Source: Lunularia cruciata (Eukaryota; Streptophyta; Marchantiopsida; Lunulariales; Lunulariaceae). From it: a stretch of DNA of 64,000 nt. The first letter of the stretch is position 1. Each line of letters opens with the position of its first letter. The DNA lies in assembly GCA_948567375.1 (NCBI GenBank), contig OX419758.1:2547001-2611000 (forward strand), given 5' to 3'. The position numbers and the translations under genes are program-made. Shown in pieces: positions 10,380 to 20,880 of this stretch. The notes under the pieces were generated by a model that did not search any database, was not told the DNA's origin, and was given only the letters and a program-made list of their open reading frames with translations.

Positions 10380-11474
10380 GTACATTTACTAGTGATCTTC
10401 ATTTTCCAAAGTAATTTCCACCTCCTCCTCTTCAATGTGCCTCTCTATGTTGTTCAAAGATTGCTTGTATAAAGGCCGAGGGCCTCTAGGGAAACAAGTG
10501 TGACAATTGGTAGATATGTGCCCAATACGGCCACAATTGTAACAACGGCATTTTTCTCCTTGAGTCTCTTCTCCTTGTGGGACTCCATCTTTTTGTTCTT
10601 CTACCCGTCTCCGCTCCCCTTGAAGCGATCATGCTCCTTGATCCCGGAATCGAAGGTTGCCCAATTCCATCGGTACTGGTCCACCCAAGTGTGGCATTTT
10701 TGCTCAATAATGTTGAGGTGGAACTACTCCTTCACCTCCACCTAATGCTCCTGCTATTCTCTGTGCACAAGCAATGGCATCAAATACCGTGCGAGGATTT
10801 TGCACCATGACTTCTTGGTGAATCCGCTCTTTCAACCCTTGTTTGAAATTGTCAAGAGCCTCTGCTAGACTCATGTTGGTAATTGCGACTTATAGATCCA
10901 AAAATGCCTCCACATACTCTTGTACACTATTCTTGTGTCTCAATCCCCATAGTCGGGTTCGAGTCATCTACACAAAATCCACCAATTGGAAATTCTTCAG
11001 TAGTCCTTCTTGCATTGCTGTCCATGTGATCTCCCTTCTCTTTTCCAACATGGATCGTTCCCAAGCATCATACCATGTGAGGGCTTTATCGGTCAAGTAC
11101 CCACATGCAAACGCGCCTATAGCATGCTCTGTGATCTCTGTTGAGAACAATCGGAAATATCGATTCATTCTCGATATCCAATTTTCCACTACTCCCATCG
11201 TACGCTACTCCTTGTAAGGCTCAATGTTGCAAGTCTTCTTCATCCGGAGTAGCAATGTGGCTTCATTGTTGATAGGGTTCGTAGGCACGGGTGCCTCTCC
11301 AAGTACTTCAGTCGTAGGTACTGGGTTTTGAGATGGCTCTTCTTCTTGCATGGCTTGATCGTTCCTGAGGATCTGCACTTGACTTTGTAATATCTCCATG
11401 GTCATCTTAATCTCTCAAAATTCATTCAACATCCCTTGCATTCCTTGCATCAGCTCTTGCAATTGCGGATCCAT
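10380..11474 (-). pseudogene. gag of B with CCHC zinc knuckle
   Basis: An ATG at 11474 in good context (GGACCATGG) begins MDPQLQELMQGMQGML. The frame runs on through PYKE-stop-RTMGVVENWISRMNRYF, ACGYLTDKALTWYDAWE (the conserved retrotransposon gag fold), DNFKQGLKERIHQEV and, near 10555-10500, CYNCGRIGHISTNC, a canonical CX2CX4HX4C knuckle. Interrupted by at least four stops. It would package the RNA and build the particle. Confidence 0.85.
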
Positions 11475-12061
11475 GGTCCCTGCAACACTCAATTGCTAAT
11501 GTTTACTTCAATACAGAGTCAATATTATCACTCTGAAAGGTGCACAAACTATTGGAACTACCATTGGGACCTCAAAAGCTATCACTCGTTGATAATACTC
11601 CTCACCAAAATTCCTAACCACAAAATCTCTAAACATCACTTTTGGTTTCACTACATAATGGATTTCTACTTGAGTGTTGAAAGGGAGAGGATTTAGGACA
11701 TTCATATCCATTTTATCATAATAGACTGTAGATTGTCAAATCCCACTCTCTGTCATATATCACCATAGGTAGAATCACCGGGTTTGGTGAGTTCATCACT
11801 CTATCCATGAATTTTGCACCAAAGTGATAAACTAGCGATACCCTCATCTGCTCATGTTAGATATACATAACCTTGATGTCAAATGGGTTTGAGAATGTAA
11901 AGCTAGGTGCGGGAAATTGTCCTCCCAGTGCATCCATCCCATCAGCTCTCTAACGTCCTTTCTAAGTCTAACAATTACTCTATGTTCTCCACCTCAAATT
12001 ACTCAGTTTCAATAGTTCGTGCTATTCCAAGAGGGTTGATCCACTCTCTTGGACTAAAACA
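11475..12061 (-). other. 5' leader of B between PBS and gag
   Basis: About 590 bases on the - strand between PBS and the gag ATG. An open stretch of 67 codons (11711-11508) starting MDMNVLNPLPFNTQ is present but matches nothing I know; long leaders are common in these elements. I see no other structure. Confidence 0.5.
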
Positions 12062-12076
12062 CTCTCTCTGATACCA
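12062..12076 (-). other. Primer binding site of B (tRNA-Met-i type)
   Basis: On the - strand TGGTATCAGAGAGAG starts one base after the LTR end. TGGTATCAGAG is the standard complement to the 3' end of plant initiator tRNA-Met. Confidence 0.92.
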
Positions 12077-12077
12077 T

Positions 12078-12816
12078 TGTAATACTCCAAGGATAAGAGA
12101 AGAGAGAAAACACAGATTGCACACTCAAACATTCAATGCCCCAAAGGAGCACCTTCTCTTTATTATATAGACAAAGAGGATCTACTCCAAGGAAGCTCCA
12201 CCATAGGATTAGGGACACAAATAGGTGACATGTCAGCAAGCTCCACCCTTGGATTACTTACTTGGATGGGTGACATGTCTGGTCTAGGTCCTATCTGGTT
12301 GGTCAAACAAGCTTTGACCGGAAGGAATCTTTTAGGGAATCTTCCTATAGGAATCTCAAAATCACGTGAGTAAGGTACCATTGGAAAGCTCTCAACGAGA
12401 CAAAGTAGAGGGGAGGGAAGGCCACCATTTCCTCTGTTAGGGGGGGAATCTGCACATTTTTTAGGCCTAATTCATCCGTTTAGGCCTCCAAAATTGCCTT
12501 CAAAGATTTCAGGCATATTTCGGTTCCTACTCTATTAGTAGAAGTCCACTTTTGGTGATACTTCTTTCTGATCTCTTTAGTCCATCATGTGTAACATCCT
12601 TCCAAATGTTACCAAACCAATTCTCACCTTTAAATCATATGTCTAGCTATTGGTTCTAAGGTTCTCAAGTCTATTTTGGTTTCTACACTATTAGTAGAAG
12701 TACTCTTTTAGTGATACATCTATCTTATCTATTTTGACCATCATGTATAACATCATTCTAGATGTTACCAAACCAAATTTCACATCTAGATCATATGGCT
12801 AGCTCTTGGTATTACA
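12078..12816 (-). repeat. 5' LTR of B with promoter
   Basis: Sense start TGTAATACCAAGAGC, end GGAGTATTACA. A TATA box TCTATATAATA lies at plus 12160-12170 with the R region after it. Flanked on the right by the ATTGG duplication. Confidence 0.94.
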
Positions 12817-12821
12817 ATTGG

Positions 12822-13690
12822 CGACAATAAAAACAACCACCATTTTATCACAGTTTATCTCTATCTACCGTGCCAAGTGGTCTTTGTTGAATGGCATCAA
12901 TATCCATTGGTACTGGCTCCTCCACTTGTGTGTAGTGTAGTGGTAGGCTCTATGGAGGTCAAGACCAAGTTGTTGCCACCAAGGAATCAAAACATTCGGC
13001 CAACCGCATGGCTTCCTCCAAGTGTTGTGGCTCTCGCATGGTTACCTCTAATTTGGCTCTCGCCTTCAAGCCCCTCACAAATTGATCCAGACCTTCACCT
13101 TCAATATATCTAGAATTTGCATGATGGTGTTTTAGAACTACGTGATGTAACTTCTTACAGAGCCAATCTGTTTCAACTCTGCCAACTTATCTCGTGCAGC
13201 TTGTGTGGCATTTATAGCTTGGAACCAACTAATTTGCGCTCTTGAATTCTGCCCATGTCAAGATTGGTGCAACAATTTGTCATTCAGCTTGCTCTCTCCA
13301 CCCTAGCTTTGCTACTCCATCAATTGGCTAGAAGCCAAGAGAATCTATTTTTGCTCATCTTGTAGATTGGTAGCTTCAAAATAACATTCACAATCAAACA
13401 CAAAATTCAATACTGCACCTAGAAGATTCTTGCCTTCAAATACCTTGGGTTTAGGGAATCTGATCCAATCTTCTCCTCCTCAAATTGGTACTCTCTCCAC
13501 CTGCTCTTGTCATCAAAGATCTAGTTCATCCAACAATCGAGTAAGGTGCTCAATTTGTTGCTGCATAGCAAGGATAACATCGAGTATTGCCACCATGGTT
13601 GTTACTCTATCACACCACTCCCAATCTATCTAATTTATTAACACATAGAAATAGTACATCCACCGTTCTTCATAAGTTACAATTGGAAGC
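12822..13690 (-). pseudogene. gag of A2, main part
   Basis: On the - strand the frame reads, near 13440-13330, FEGKNLLGAVLNFVFDCECY and then FEATNLQDEQ-stop-ILLASSQL, collinear with gag of A1 (790-1600). It ends at the B insertion point with GCFYCR, the first half of the zinc knuckle whose rest is at 6209-6160. Numerous stops and frame changes. Start codon not assignable. Confidence 0.75.
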
Positions 13691-13850
13691 ACCAAGGGTT
13701 CCTCAGATATGGTGTGATCATATGTAGAAAATCTTGTCCAAAGTGCGAGGTGATGAATTATGTGAAATGATACTTTGGTAGTGTCTGGACATGAAAATCC
13801 CAATGGTTTGGTGGAAATGGATTTGGTGGTCCATAAATTCCATTCATCCT

Positions 13851-13869
13851 ATTCCTACTTTCATACTAA
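13851..13869 (-). other. Primer binding site of A2, degraded
   Basis: On the - strand TTAGTATGAAAGTAGGAAT follows the 5' LTR end. Position and alignment with the A1 site (430-448) and with TGGTATCAGAG support a decayed tRNA-Met-i PBS. Confidence 0.5.
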
Positions 13870-14275
13870 TGTAAAAGACCAAATCCGAGGAGAGAAATAG
13901 GAGAATGGAAACTCACATTGGAACACTTGAATGAGAGAAAATTCCAAATGCCTAGCATGAGCTTTGGCTTTGGTATTTATAAGTAGCATACAAGGCCCTT
14001 GAGAAGCTTCTCAAGAAGCTTCCTTGAGCCGCTTTCTTAGAGTGCAAGCCAAGTTAACTAGGAAGCTTCTCAAGAAGCTTCCTTCTAGAAACCGCCTACT
14101 TGGCGTGCAAGCTAAGCTAGTTAGAAGTTTCCTTAAGCTACTTGCTTGGAGCGCAAGTTAACTAGTTGGGAAGCTTCCCAAGAAGCTTCCTAGATGCTTT
14201 TGGAATATTCTAATTTGGCTTATTCCCTACTTTGTTAGCCTTACTAGCTACGTCGCTAAACTCCATACTATTACA
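13870..14275 (-). repeat. 5' LTR of A2 (family A)
   Basis: 406 bases, TGTAATAGTATGGAG...CTTTTACA in sense. TATAAATA box at plus 13974-13981; upstream of it several AAGCTTCTCAAGAAGCTTCC palindromes. Right flank TGCAT is the target duplication with GGCAT at 2604-2608. Confidence 0.94.
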
Positions 14276-14640
14276 TGCATTTTGAATATAGTTCTACCTT
14301 TTGGGCTCATTAATGCTCCAACTGTCTTCATGGATCAAATGCATTGAGTATTAGATGGGTTGTTGGATTGGTACATGGTGGTGTTCTTGGATGAAAATTT
14401 AATTTATAGCAAGCTGGAGGTAGAACACATGAATCACGGTGTGAGAGGTCCTAAGACAATTACATCAATTGAAGTTTTATTGCAAGAAGTCAAAGTGTAC
14501 CTTTTGGTAGGAAGAAGTTACCTTTTTGTGTCATAAGGTCTTATCAAAGGGGGTCAAGATGGAGGAAGAGAAAATCAAGGCTATTATTGATTGGCCTACT
14601 TCAAAGGATACCATAAAAGTGTGAGCATTTAATGGATTTG
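14276..14640 (+). pseudogene. Reverse transcriptase of A1, C-terminal part
   Basis: Resumes the RT broken at 2608: TTTGAATATAGTTCTACC encodes the start of motif B (FEY/W-type ... FGLINAPTVFMDQMH), followed by the VVFLDEN region where the catalytic DD reads DE, and the HKVLSKGVKMEEEKI thumb. Multiple stops and frame changes. Confidence 0.85.
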
Positions 14641-14779
14641 TAAGTTTTTACAATAGTTTATCCACTATTATGTTCATGTGGCAGAACCATTGACCGACTT
14701 CTTAAGGAAAGCCTCAAGCTTTCAATGAACCACCAAGCACAAATAATTATTCAAGAAATTGAAGCATATTGTGTCCTCA

Positions 14780-15110
14780 TGACCCATCTTTCAACCATAT
14801 GATCCTCAACTACCTTGTGTGGTTGATTTTGATGCTTCTAACTTTGCCATTGGAATGGTATTGCAGCAAGAATTTCCAAATGGGGTACATCCCATCGGCT
14901 TTGTGTCTCATTGACTAAACCTCATAAAGATAATTACTCTACTCAAGATTGAAAACAACTAATAATGATATATACCACCAAGATATAGAGGCATTATCTC
15001 TTGGGGAAATAAGTGATCATGCAAACAGATCACACATCTTTGTTGCAAACATTATATTTGGAGCACATGAAGAGTAGACATCATTGATAGGAGGATTAAC
15101 TACATTTTTT
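14780..15110 (+). pseudogene. RNase H of A1
   Basis: The + frame reads QLPCVVDFDASNFAIGMVLQ (catalytic Asp kept), FVSH, a broken KEQL-type block and QTDHTSLLQTL (TDH kept), then the HMKSRHH end that is shared with A2. Confidence 0.8.
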
Positions 15111-15279
15111 TGACATCAAGCTTGAGTACAAGCCCGGAAAATTCCATAGCATCCATGATGCCCTATCACAACAACCGTATTTGAAGACTCTTCTTGAATC
15201 TCTCATCATTGTAGCAATTACAATAGTGTCAATTGACTCAAAGGTCCAAATTGAATTTAGAACCATTTTATAATAAGAT

Positions 15280-16027
15280 CTCTTCTTTCAGTTGATACAA
15301 GTTCATCTTGCAGTACATGACAAGGAGTACAAGACCTTTTCACTCAAAGATGGACTTCTATGTTATAAGAACCACAACTATGTTCTAGCTTTTGGTGACC
15401 TATGCTTGGTGCAACTTCAAAAGATGTATGCCTTACCAATTGCCAGACACATTGGAGTAGACAAGACCTTGAGTACTCTACCATGACAATGGTGGTGGCC
15501 AAACACAGCAAATGAAGTTCAAGACTTTGTTTGATCTTGTGAGAGTTACCAATGCAGCAAAGCTAGCAACCAAAGACAAGGTGGACTACTCCAACCACTT
15601 CTGATCCATCTGCTTGTTGGGAACATGTGTGCTTAGATCTCATCACATCCTTGACAAGGACAAAACAAGATCATACATCAATCATGTGTTCATTGATAAA
15701 TTTAGTAAGCATCTATTTGGCACCAACCTTTGATATAGGGGATGCTCCAACATTGGCCTATATCTACTTTGACAATGTCTTCAAGCATCATGGAATGCCT
15801 TGAGTACTAATCTTTATTGTGATCTTTAATTCACTGATAAATTTTGGCAAGTACTCTTCAACCTAATTGGCACTAAGCTTGCTTTGTCCATTGCCTATCA
15901 TCCTCAAATTGATGGGCAAACCAAACATGCAAATTGCACCTTGGTTCATGCCTTTATCAATGTTCACCATACCAATTGGGATGAATGCCTTGCAATTGCT
16001 AAGTTTCCTATAATAACTCCAAGCATG
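15280..16027 (+). pseudogene. Integrase of A1, N-terminal zinc finger and core
   Basis: Open from 15292 for 64 codons (HDKEYKTFSLKDGLL ... RHIGVDKTLSTL), then, after stops, the QWWWPN block, the LDLITSL first-Asp motif (near 15635), the second motif (near 15810) with a broken DRD site, and DGQTKHANCTL near 15915 where the Glu codon region is altered. The frame is cut at 16027 by a solo LTR. Confidence 0.8.
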
Positions 16028-16769
16028 TGTAATACCAAGGGTTAGCCATATGATCTAGATGTGAAATTTGGTTTGGTAACATCTAGAATGATGTTATACA
16101 TGATGGTCAAAATAGATCAGATAGAAGTATCACCAAAAGAGTACTTCTACTAATAGGGCAGAAACCGAAATAGACTTGAGAACCTTAGAACCAATAGCTA
16201 GACATATGATTTAAAGGTGAGAATTGGTTTGGTAACATCTGGAAGGATGTTACACATGATGGACTAAACAGATCAGAAAGAGGTATCACCAAAAGGGGAC
16301 TTCTACTAATAGAGTAGGAACCGAAATATGCCTGAAATCTTTGAAGGCAATTTCGGAGGCCTAAACGGATGAATTAGGCCTCGAAAATGTGCAGATTCCC
16401 CCCCCCCCCAACAGAGGAAAGGCTGGCCTTCCCTCCCCCTGGTTTTTCTCGTCGAGAGCTTTCCAACGGTACCTTACTCATGTGATTCTGAGATTCCTAT
16501 AGGAAGATTCCCTAAAAGATTCCCTCCGGTCAAAGCTCGTTTGACCAACCAGATAGGACCTAGACCAGACAGGTCACCCATCCAAGTCAGTAATCCAAGG
16601 GTGGAGCTTGCTGACATGTCACCTATCTATGTCCCTAATCCTATGGTGGAGCTTCCTTGGAGGAGATCCTCTTTGTCTATATAATAAAGAGAAGGTGCTC
16701 CCTTGGGGCATCGAATGTTTGAGTGTGCAATCTGTGTTTTCCCTCTTCTCTTGTCCTCGGAGTATTACA
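16028..16769 (+). mobile_element. Solo LTR of family B
   Basis: 742 bases in + orientation from TGTAATACCAAGG to CGGAGTATTACA, matching the LTRs of element B. Perfect 5-base target duplication GCATG on both sides (16023-16027 and 16770-16774). No internal sequence: product of LTR-LTR recombination. It holds a C-run at about 16399-16409 and the TATATAATA box near 16678. Confidence 0.94.
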
Positions 16770-17022
16770 GCATGCAAGCACCAAATTCTCCCCCTTCTTC
16801 CTTAATTTTTGCCAAGACCCACTTGTTCAAGATTCCCTTCTTCCTCCTCCGCCATCTCATGTTCCTCATACTTACACCTTCTTTTCTATAATATCCCACT
16901 CCCTATAGCAAGGAAAATCTCATCTCTTTGTGCTCAAAATTATCAAAAGTAATACGCGGATCAACATCATTGTGATCTCACCTTTCAACTAGGTCAAGCT
17001 TTCTTCTAGTAACATACCCCTC
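16770..17022 (+). pseudogene. Integrase of A1, middle fragment
   Basis: Continues from 16022: reads STKFSPFFLNFCQDP in one frame, then HVPHTYTF and the ENLISLCSKL region that precedes the GPY/F module in the related copies. Bounded by two solo LTRs. Confidence 0.75.
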
Positions 17023-17619
17023 TATAATACCATTAGCTAGATATATTATCTAGAGATGAAAATTGACTTGGTGATATCTGGAAGGATGTTATATATGATG
17101 GACTAATTAGATCAAGTAAAGGTGTCAACAAAAGAGTATTTCCACGAATAGAGTAAGAGTCAAAAACACCTTGAAAAATTTATAGTCAATTTTGGAGGCC
17201 TAAAAGGATGAATTAGGTCTTGAAAATGGAAATATTCTTCCCTTTTAGAGAATAAAGGTTTTCCTTCTCTCTCCTCCCCCTCTTCTTATTTTGTCTTTTA
17301 AGAGCTTTCCAATAGTACCTTACCCATGCTATTCTAAGCTTCCCTAAAGATTCCCTTTGGTTAAACTTATTTGACCAACCAGATAAGATAAGGACAGACA
17401 TGTCACCCATCCATACAATTAATCTAATAGTGGAGCTTTTTGACATATCATCAATCCATGTATCTCATCCAAGGGTGGAGCTTCCTTTGAAGAGATCCTC
17501 TTTGTTAAATAATAAATACAAGGTGCTCCTTTAGGGCATTTGGAGTATTGAGTGTAGAAGCTTTCTGTTTCTTCTCTTGTATTTCTTGTGGAAGGTTCTC
17601 CTATCCTCATAACATTACA
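17023..17619 (+). mobile_element. Solo LTR of family C (B-related)
   Basis: 597 bases from TATAATACCATTAGC (first G lost) to CATAACATTACA; clearly related to the B LTR (same block order: GGATGTTA, GGAGGCCTAA, TTGACCAACCAGATA, AAGGTGCTCC) but shorter and diverged. Flanks CCCTC (17018-17022) and CGCTC (17620-17624) look like a 4/5 target duplication. Confidence 0.85.
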
Positions 17620-17990
17620 CGCTCACACTTAGTACTTAAGTTCATAAACTTGATCTTAATTAGATAGGTCCATGTGATGTCACCCAAATCAATTCTCTTA
17701 TTTCTTATTGACTTTATTTGCCTAGTCATATACAAATATACCATATCTTTCATACTTTCAAGTTGAAATCTTTTGTTTTTAATCCATCTTCCTTTTCCAC
17801 TAGTGTCCAACCTCCTTCTCTTCCCCTTATTCCTATCAAAAATCATGAGAAGTATGAAGTTGATTGTATCCTTGCACATCACCACATTCAATGTGGCCAT
17901 CAACAACATACTCAATACAAAGTTCTTTGGAAAGGGTATCCTCTTCATGATGCCACCTAGAAACCTCTTCTCATCTCCATAATGCACAAA
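17620..17990 (+). pseudogene. Integrase C-terminus and chromodomain of A1
   Basis: After the solo LTR the + strand reads the end of the integrase (KLVLNLI... in broken frames) and then, from 17718 in an open stretch, IYHIFHTFKLKSF followed by KYEVDCILAHHHI and QYKVLWKGYPLHDAT, a chromodomain. The TWEP end is changed to a stop-containing version (near 17960). Confidence 0.85.
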
Positions 17991-18011
17991 TGGTCATCCA
18001 AGAGTTTAAAA

Positions 18012-18209
18012 CTTACATGGTGATGAGGACATCACCAACATGCAATGGAGAAATATTGTTACATATTCTCCCACCGCTAGTTGGTGACGTCCTTGTCACC
18101 ATAGAAGCTTCAAACTCCTAGTTGGTTGTTTGTGCATTGTGGAGATGAGAAAGAGGCTCCTACATGGTTCATGGTGACAAGGACATCACCAACTAGCGGT
18201 GGAGGAATA
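18012..18209 (+). repeat. Fold-back duplication of the A1 3' end
   Basis: Between chromodomain and 3' LTR, sense sequence (18012-18052, with a first PPT-like CAATGGAGAAATA) is followed by an inverted copy of the element end: LTR tip ATTGTTACA (18055-18063) and the complement of the PPT region through the integrase tail (18064-18165). Sense sequence then starts again (18170-18209). Arms 18064-18101 and 18172-18209 are 38-base inverted repeats with few mismatches. Confidence 0.8.
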
Positions 18210-18705
18210 GATAATAATATAAAGTTTACAAATAAGTTAATCAAGATTAACAAAGTAGCAAACACACCAAATTAGCCAAGAATTATAAAAATATTCTAAA
18301 CACATCTAGGAAAGCTTCTTTGTATTTTCCAACTTTTGGATAACATGTATGCCAAGTACTTGACTTCTAAGGGGAAGCTTCCTACCTAGTTGAGCTTGCA
18401 CACCAAGTAATGGCTTCTAGAGTGAAACTTCTTGAGAAACTTCTTGAGTAACATCCCAACTAGCTTAGCTTGCACACTAAGTAGACAACTTCTAGAAGAA
18501 AGCTTCTTGGGAAGCTTCCTATTTAACTTAACTTTCACTCTAAGAAAGCGGCTTCTAAGAAACTTCCCAAGAGCCTTATATGTTCCCTATATATACCAAA
18601 GTCCAAGCTCATGGTAGGAATTTGGAGTTTTCCTCATTCAAGAATCTCAATGTGATCTTTCACTTTGGTCCTCCATTCTCCTATTTCTCTCCTCAATCTT
18701 TTACA
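18210..18705 (+). repeat. 3' LTR of A1
   Basis: Starts degraded (GATAATAATATAAAGTTT for TGTAACAATATGGAGTTT) and ends CTTTTACA at 18705. Contains the family A palindrome blocks and a degraded TATA area at about 18591-18598 (CTATATATACC). Confidence 0.85.
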
Positions 18706-18789
18706 AAAAGGTAACCTTGTTGCATACCCCTATACTTGGAGATCTTGCATGTTGTTGTTCTGCTCACCGCCCATCTACAAAGATGCATA

Positions 18790-20880
18790 ATCACTCTCTC
18801 CAAAACTAGATCACATGTAAGTTATGTATCCACAACATCCGCCACTATCACTTGATCATCTTGGACCAAATATAAGTTTGCTCTTAAACATGTCATCAAC
18901 AAAGAATATGAACACTCCTTCCAAGCAAGGTTTCCACTCTCTTGTGCCATAAACAACACTTTATCCTTGATGGCATCATGGGTAGCTACCAAATGTCCTC
19001 CAAAAGAACACCAGGTCATATAGACAATTGTTGCATCTAGTGTAGAACCACATTGCAAGTGAGTAACAAAGATGCAAAGAGAAGGACTTTACCTAATGGG
19101 AACCTCATTGCTATAGAGAAGGTGGCTAGTGTGAGTTAGAATGCTCTAATGCATGGTCAAGCTAGGATCCAAGAGCCTACACCCTTGCCAAGAGCAAGAG
19201 CAAAGATGTGCTCTTGTGGCTCAAGGAATGGATGAGTCAACTAAAGGAGAATGTAGCATATGTTGACACTATCGCTCTATCAAGGACGATTGCTAACCTC
19301 TGGTCAACCTAACAGGAGTGAAGAAAAGGATGGAAGGTCCTCCATTGCCCATGGGGTTAGACAATCTCTCATCTACCACAATAATCCATAGAGAAAAAAG
19401 GGTCCCTCCTTGGTCACATATGTCTCCAAAATTGACCTATCAGCAACCACAAAATGGGAGAAAAATAGGAGTGCAAAGAGAGCCCAAAAATATTATAGGT
19501 TTTGTCCTTCTACAGGAGACTGGTAGAGATGTCTATCTATGTGCTAATGCCCCAATCACACACTCAAATGTCTCTAGCCCAATCATATCACCAAAGACTG
19601 TCATAATCCTCCTATCAAAAGCTCTTAGATGTGATAAGAAAGTAAAGGAAAGGAGAACCATGCAAAGACGGTAAGTCAATTAATGGGTAATATTAAAGGA
19701 GAGGATATCAAATGCCACTTGCAGATCTCCTAATAGAGAAAGGTCATCCATGTGGAGAATATTGTCTGCAAGAGCAGCATTCTTGGATCCTATTGGCACT
19801 CCAAGAATACTTAGTTCATCTATAACTGTGATACACCCTTCTAGAAGCTCAAGTTGGGGAAGGATACTTGAAGCAAATCATGCTCTGCACTTTGACACCT
19901 TGACTCTCAAGCCTACAAGATGTAACTTGGTAGTCAAGTGATCAAAGGCTTGCCTAATCTGACCTACGGGGCCCACAAGGTATGTATTGTTAGCCAAGGA
20001 GAGAAGTACATAACTTGGTATGGCCAAAGTAGTAGATAAGAGAGCTCCAAAGTGAGCCATGGCAAACAAAGGTTCCCTTAAAGGATCTTCCTATTTGTAT
20101 TGACAATTGACTCCAAGATGGTTACTCCTTCCTATGACTACCCATGTTGATAATAAAGAGAAGCAAGAGAGCCATAGAACAACTGCACTAAAGGAATAAG
20201 ACTTACCAAGGATTGACCAGCCTCCATAAGCTCTCTAAACATGGATGCCCAAGAGATGCTATTAAAATCATTCTCAACATCCACTTGTAAGACAACCTAC
20301 TTTGGATGGATATTTATGATTGCTTGAATGCTTAGAGAAATAGCCCCACAACCTCCATGTATAACTACTCCAAATTGATGTGGATTGAGGTGCTCTTGGA
20401 AGTGAGATCAATGTTGAAGGACAATGGTGTGGCTAACCAAGCACAAAAAGATCTCTCTAATAGAAATTGGTCTAATGCTCCTTGTGTTTTTCTCCATCAT
20501 GAGAAATCAACTAACCCCTAACACCTGACTGATTGATGTAGGAATATTTCCCCTTGTTTCTACTTACAACCACTTGAAATAGCTTGGTAATCCACTAGAA
20601 GGATTATCTCCCTGAAAGTAATCTCTAAAATGCTCATATACCATCCTTGATGGAGAGGCAAGGAGTAATGCACAATGCTTATGCAAAAAAGCAACCTATC
20701 AAGACATAAAAGTTGCTTAGGCTACTAATCTAAGACCTCTAATGGTACTCTCTCTCTCTCCTACCATAGGATGTAGTGAGCGTAGGGATGAGATAGTCTC
20801 TTCAGTGGGACTAGCCCTAGACAAAGTGTTTAGCGCTTGTGTTAGTCTACTAAGTTCTCTTGCCTAATCCAATGTCCTAT
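18790..20880 (-). pseudogene. Non-LTR-type reverse transcriptase relic
   Basis: Reading the - strand with frame corrections gives an RT of the plant non-LTR class. In order: SPTEETISSLRSLHP-type start (about 20850), RPISIREIFLCLVSHTIVLQ (about 20490), HQFGVVIHGGCGAI, QVDVENDFNSIS (motif A, Asp kept, about 20290), a stretch to FGAL, then SLANNTYLVGP (about 20000), where the catalytic ADD reads ANN. After it come KLHLVGLRVKVSKC, ILGVPIGSKN and LLGDLQVAFDI. A C-terminal domain with ATHDAIKDKV and VIVADVVD ends near 18825. It would copy RNA at a nicked target, but is dead. No poly-A tail or duplication was found. Confidence 0.75.

Larger units (their letters stand above)
6215..12816 (-). mobile_element. 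Ty3/gypsy chromovirus B, inserted in A2 gag
   Basis: A full-length element bounded by a perfect 5-base duplication ATTGG (6210-6214 and 12817-12821). LTRs of 734 (3', 6215-6948) and 739 bases (5', 12078-12816) start TGTAATACC and end GTATTACA in sense; by eye they agree at about 95 percent, so it is the younger insertion. PBS, gag with CCHC knuckle, protease, RT, RNase H, integrase, GPY/F module and chromodomain follow in order on the - strand. Single in-frame stops and frameshifts interrupt each gene, several at Trp codons. Confidence 0.95.
2609..14275 (-). mobile_element. Ty3/gypsy chromovirus A2, inserted in A1 RT
   Basis: A complete but dead family A element on the - strand. Its 3' LTR is 2609-2982 and its 5' LTR 13870-14275, both bounded by TG...CA. 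The target duplication is GGCAT (2604-2608) against TGCAT (14276-14280), four of five bases, and the A1 RT frame rejoins across it. Order on the - strand: PBS, gag, protease, RT, RNase H, integrase with chromodomain, PPT. Element B sits inside its gag. The 3' LTR is 32 bases shorter than the 5' LTR because one AAGCTTC-repeat block of U3 is missing. Confidence 0.93.
1..18705 (+). mobile_element. Ty3/gypsy chromovirus A1, old and interrupted
   Basis: A family A chromovirus on the + strand whose 5' LTR begins left of the window. Its parts in order are: partial 5' LTR (1-429), PBS, gag, protease, RT up to 2608; then RT again from 14276, RNase H, integrase, chromodomain (to about 17990) and a 3' LTR (18210-18705). 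The gap is filled by element A2, and two solo LTRs (16028-16769, 17023-17619) break the integrase end. Reading across each insertion restores collinear homology with A2, A3 and A4, which proves the interruptions. All genes are heavily mutated, so this is a dead copy and the oldest layer of the nest. The right flank after the LTR is AAAAG; the matching left duplication is outside the window. Confidence 0.9.
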
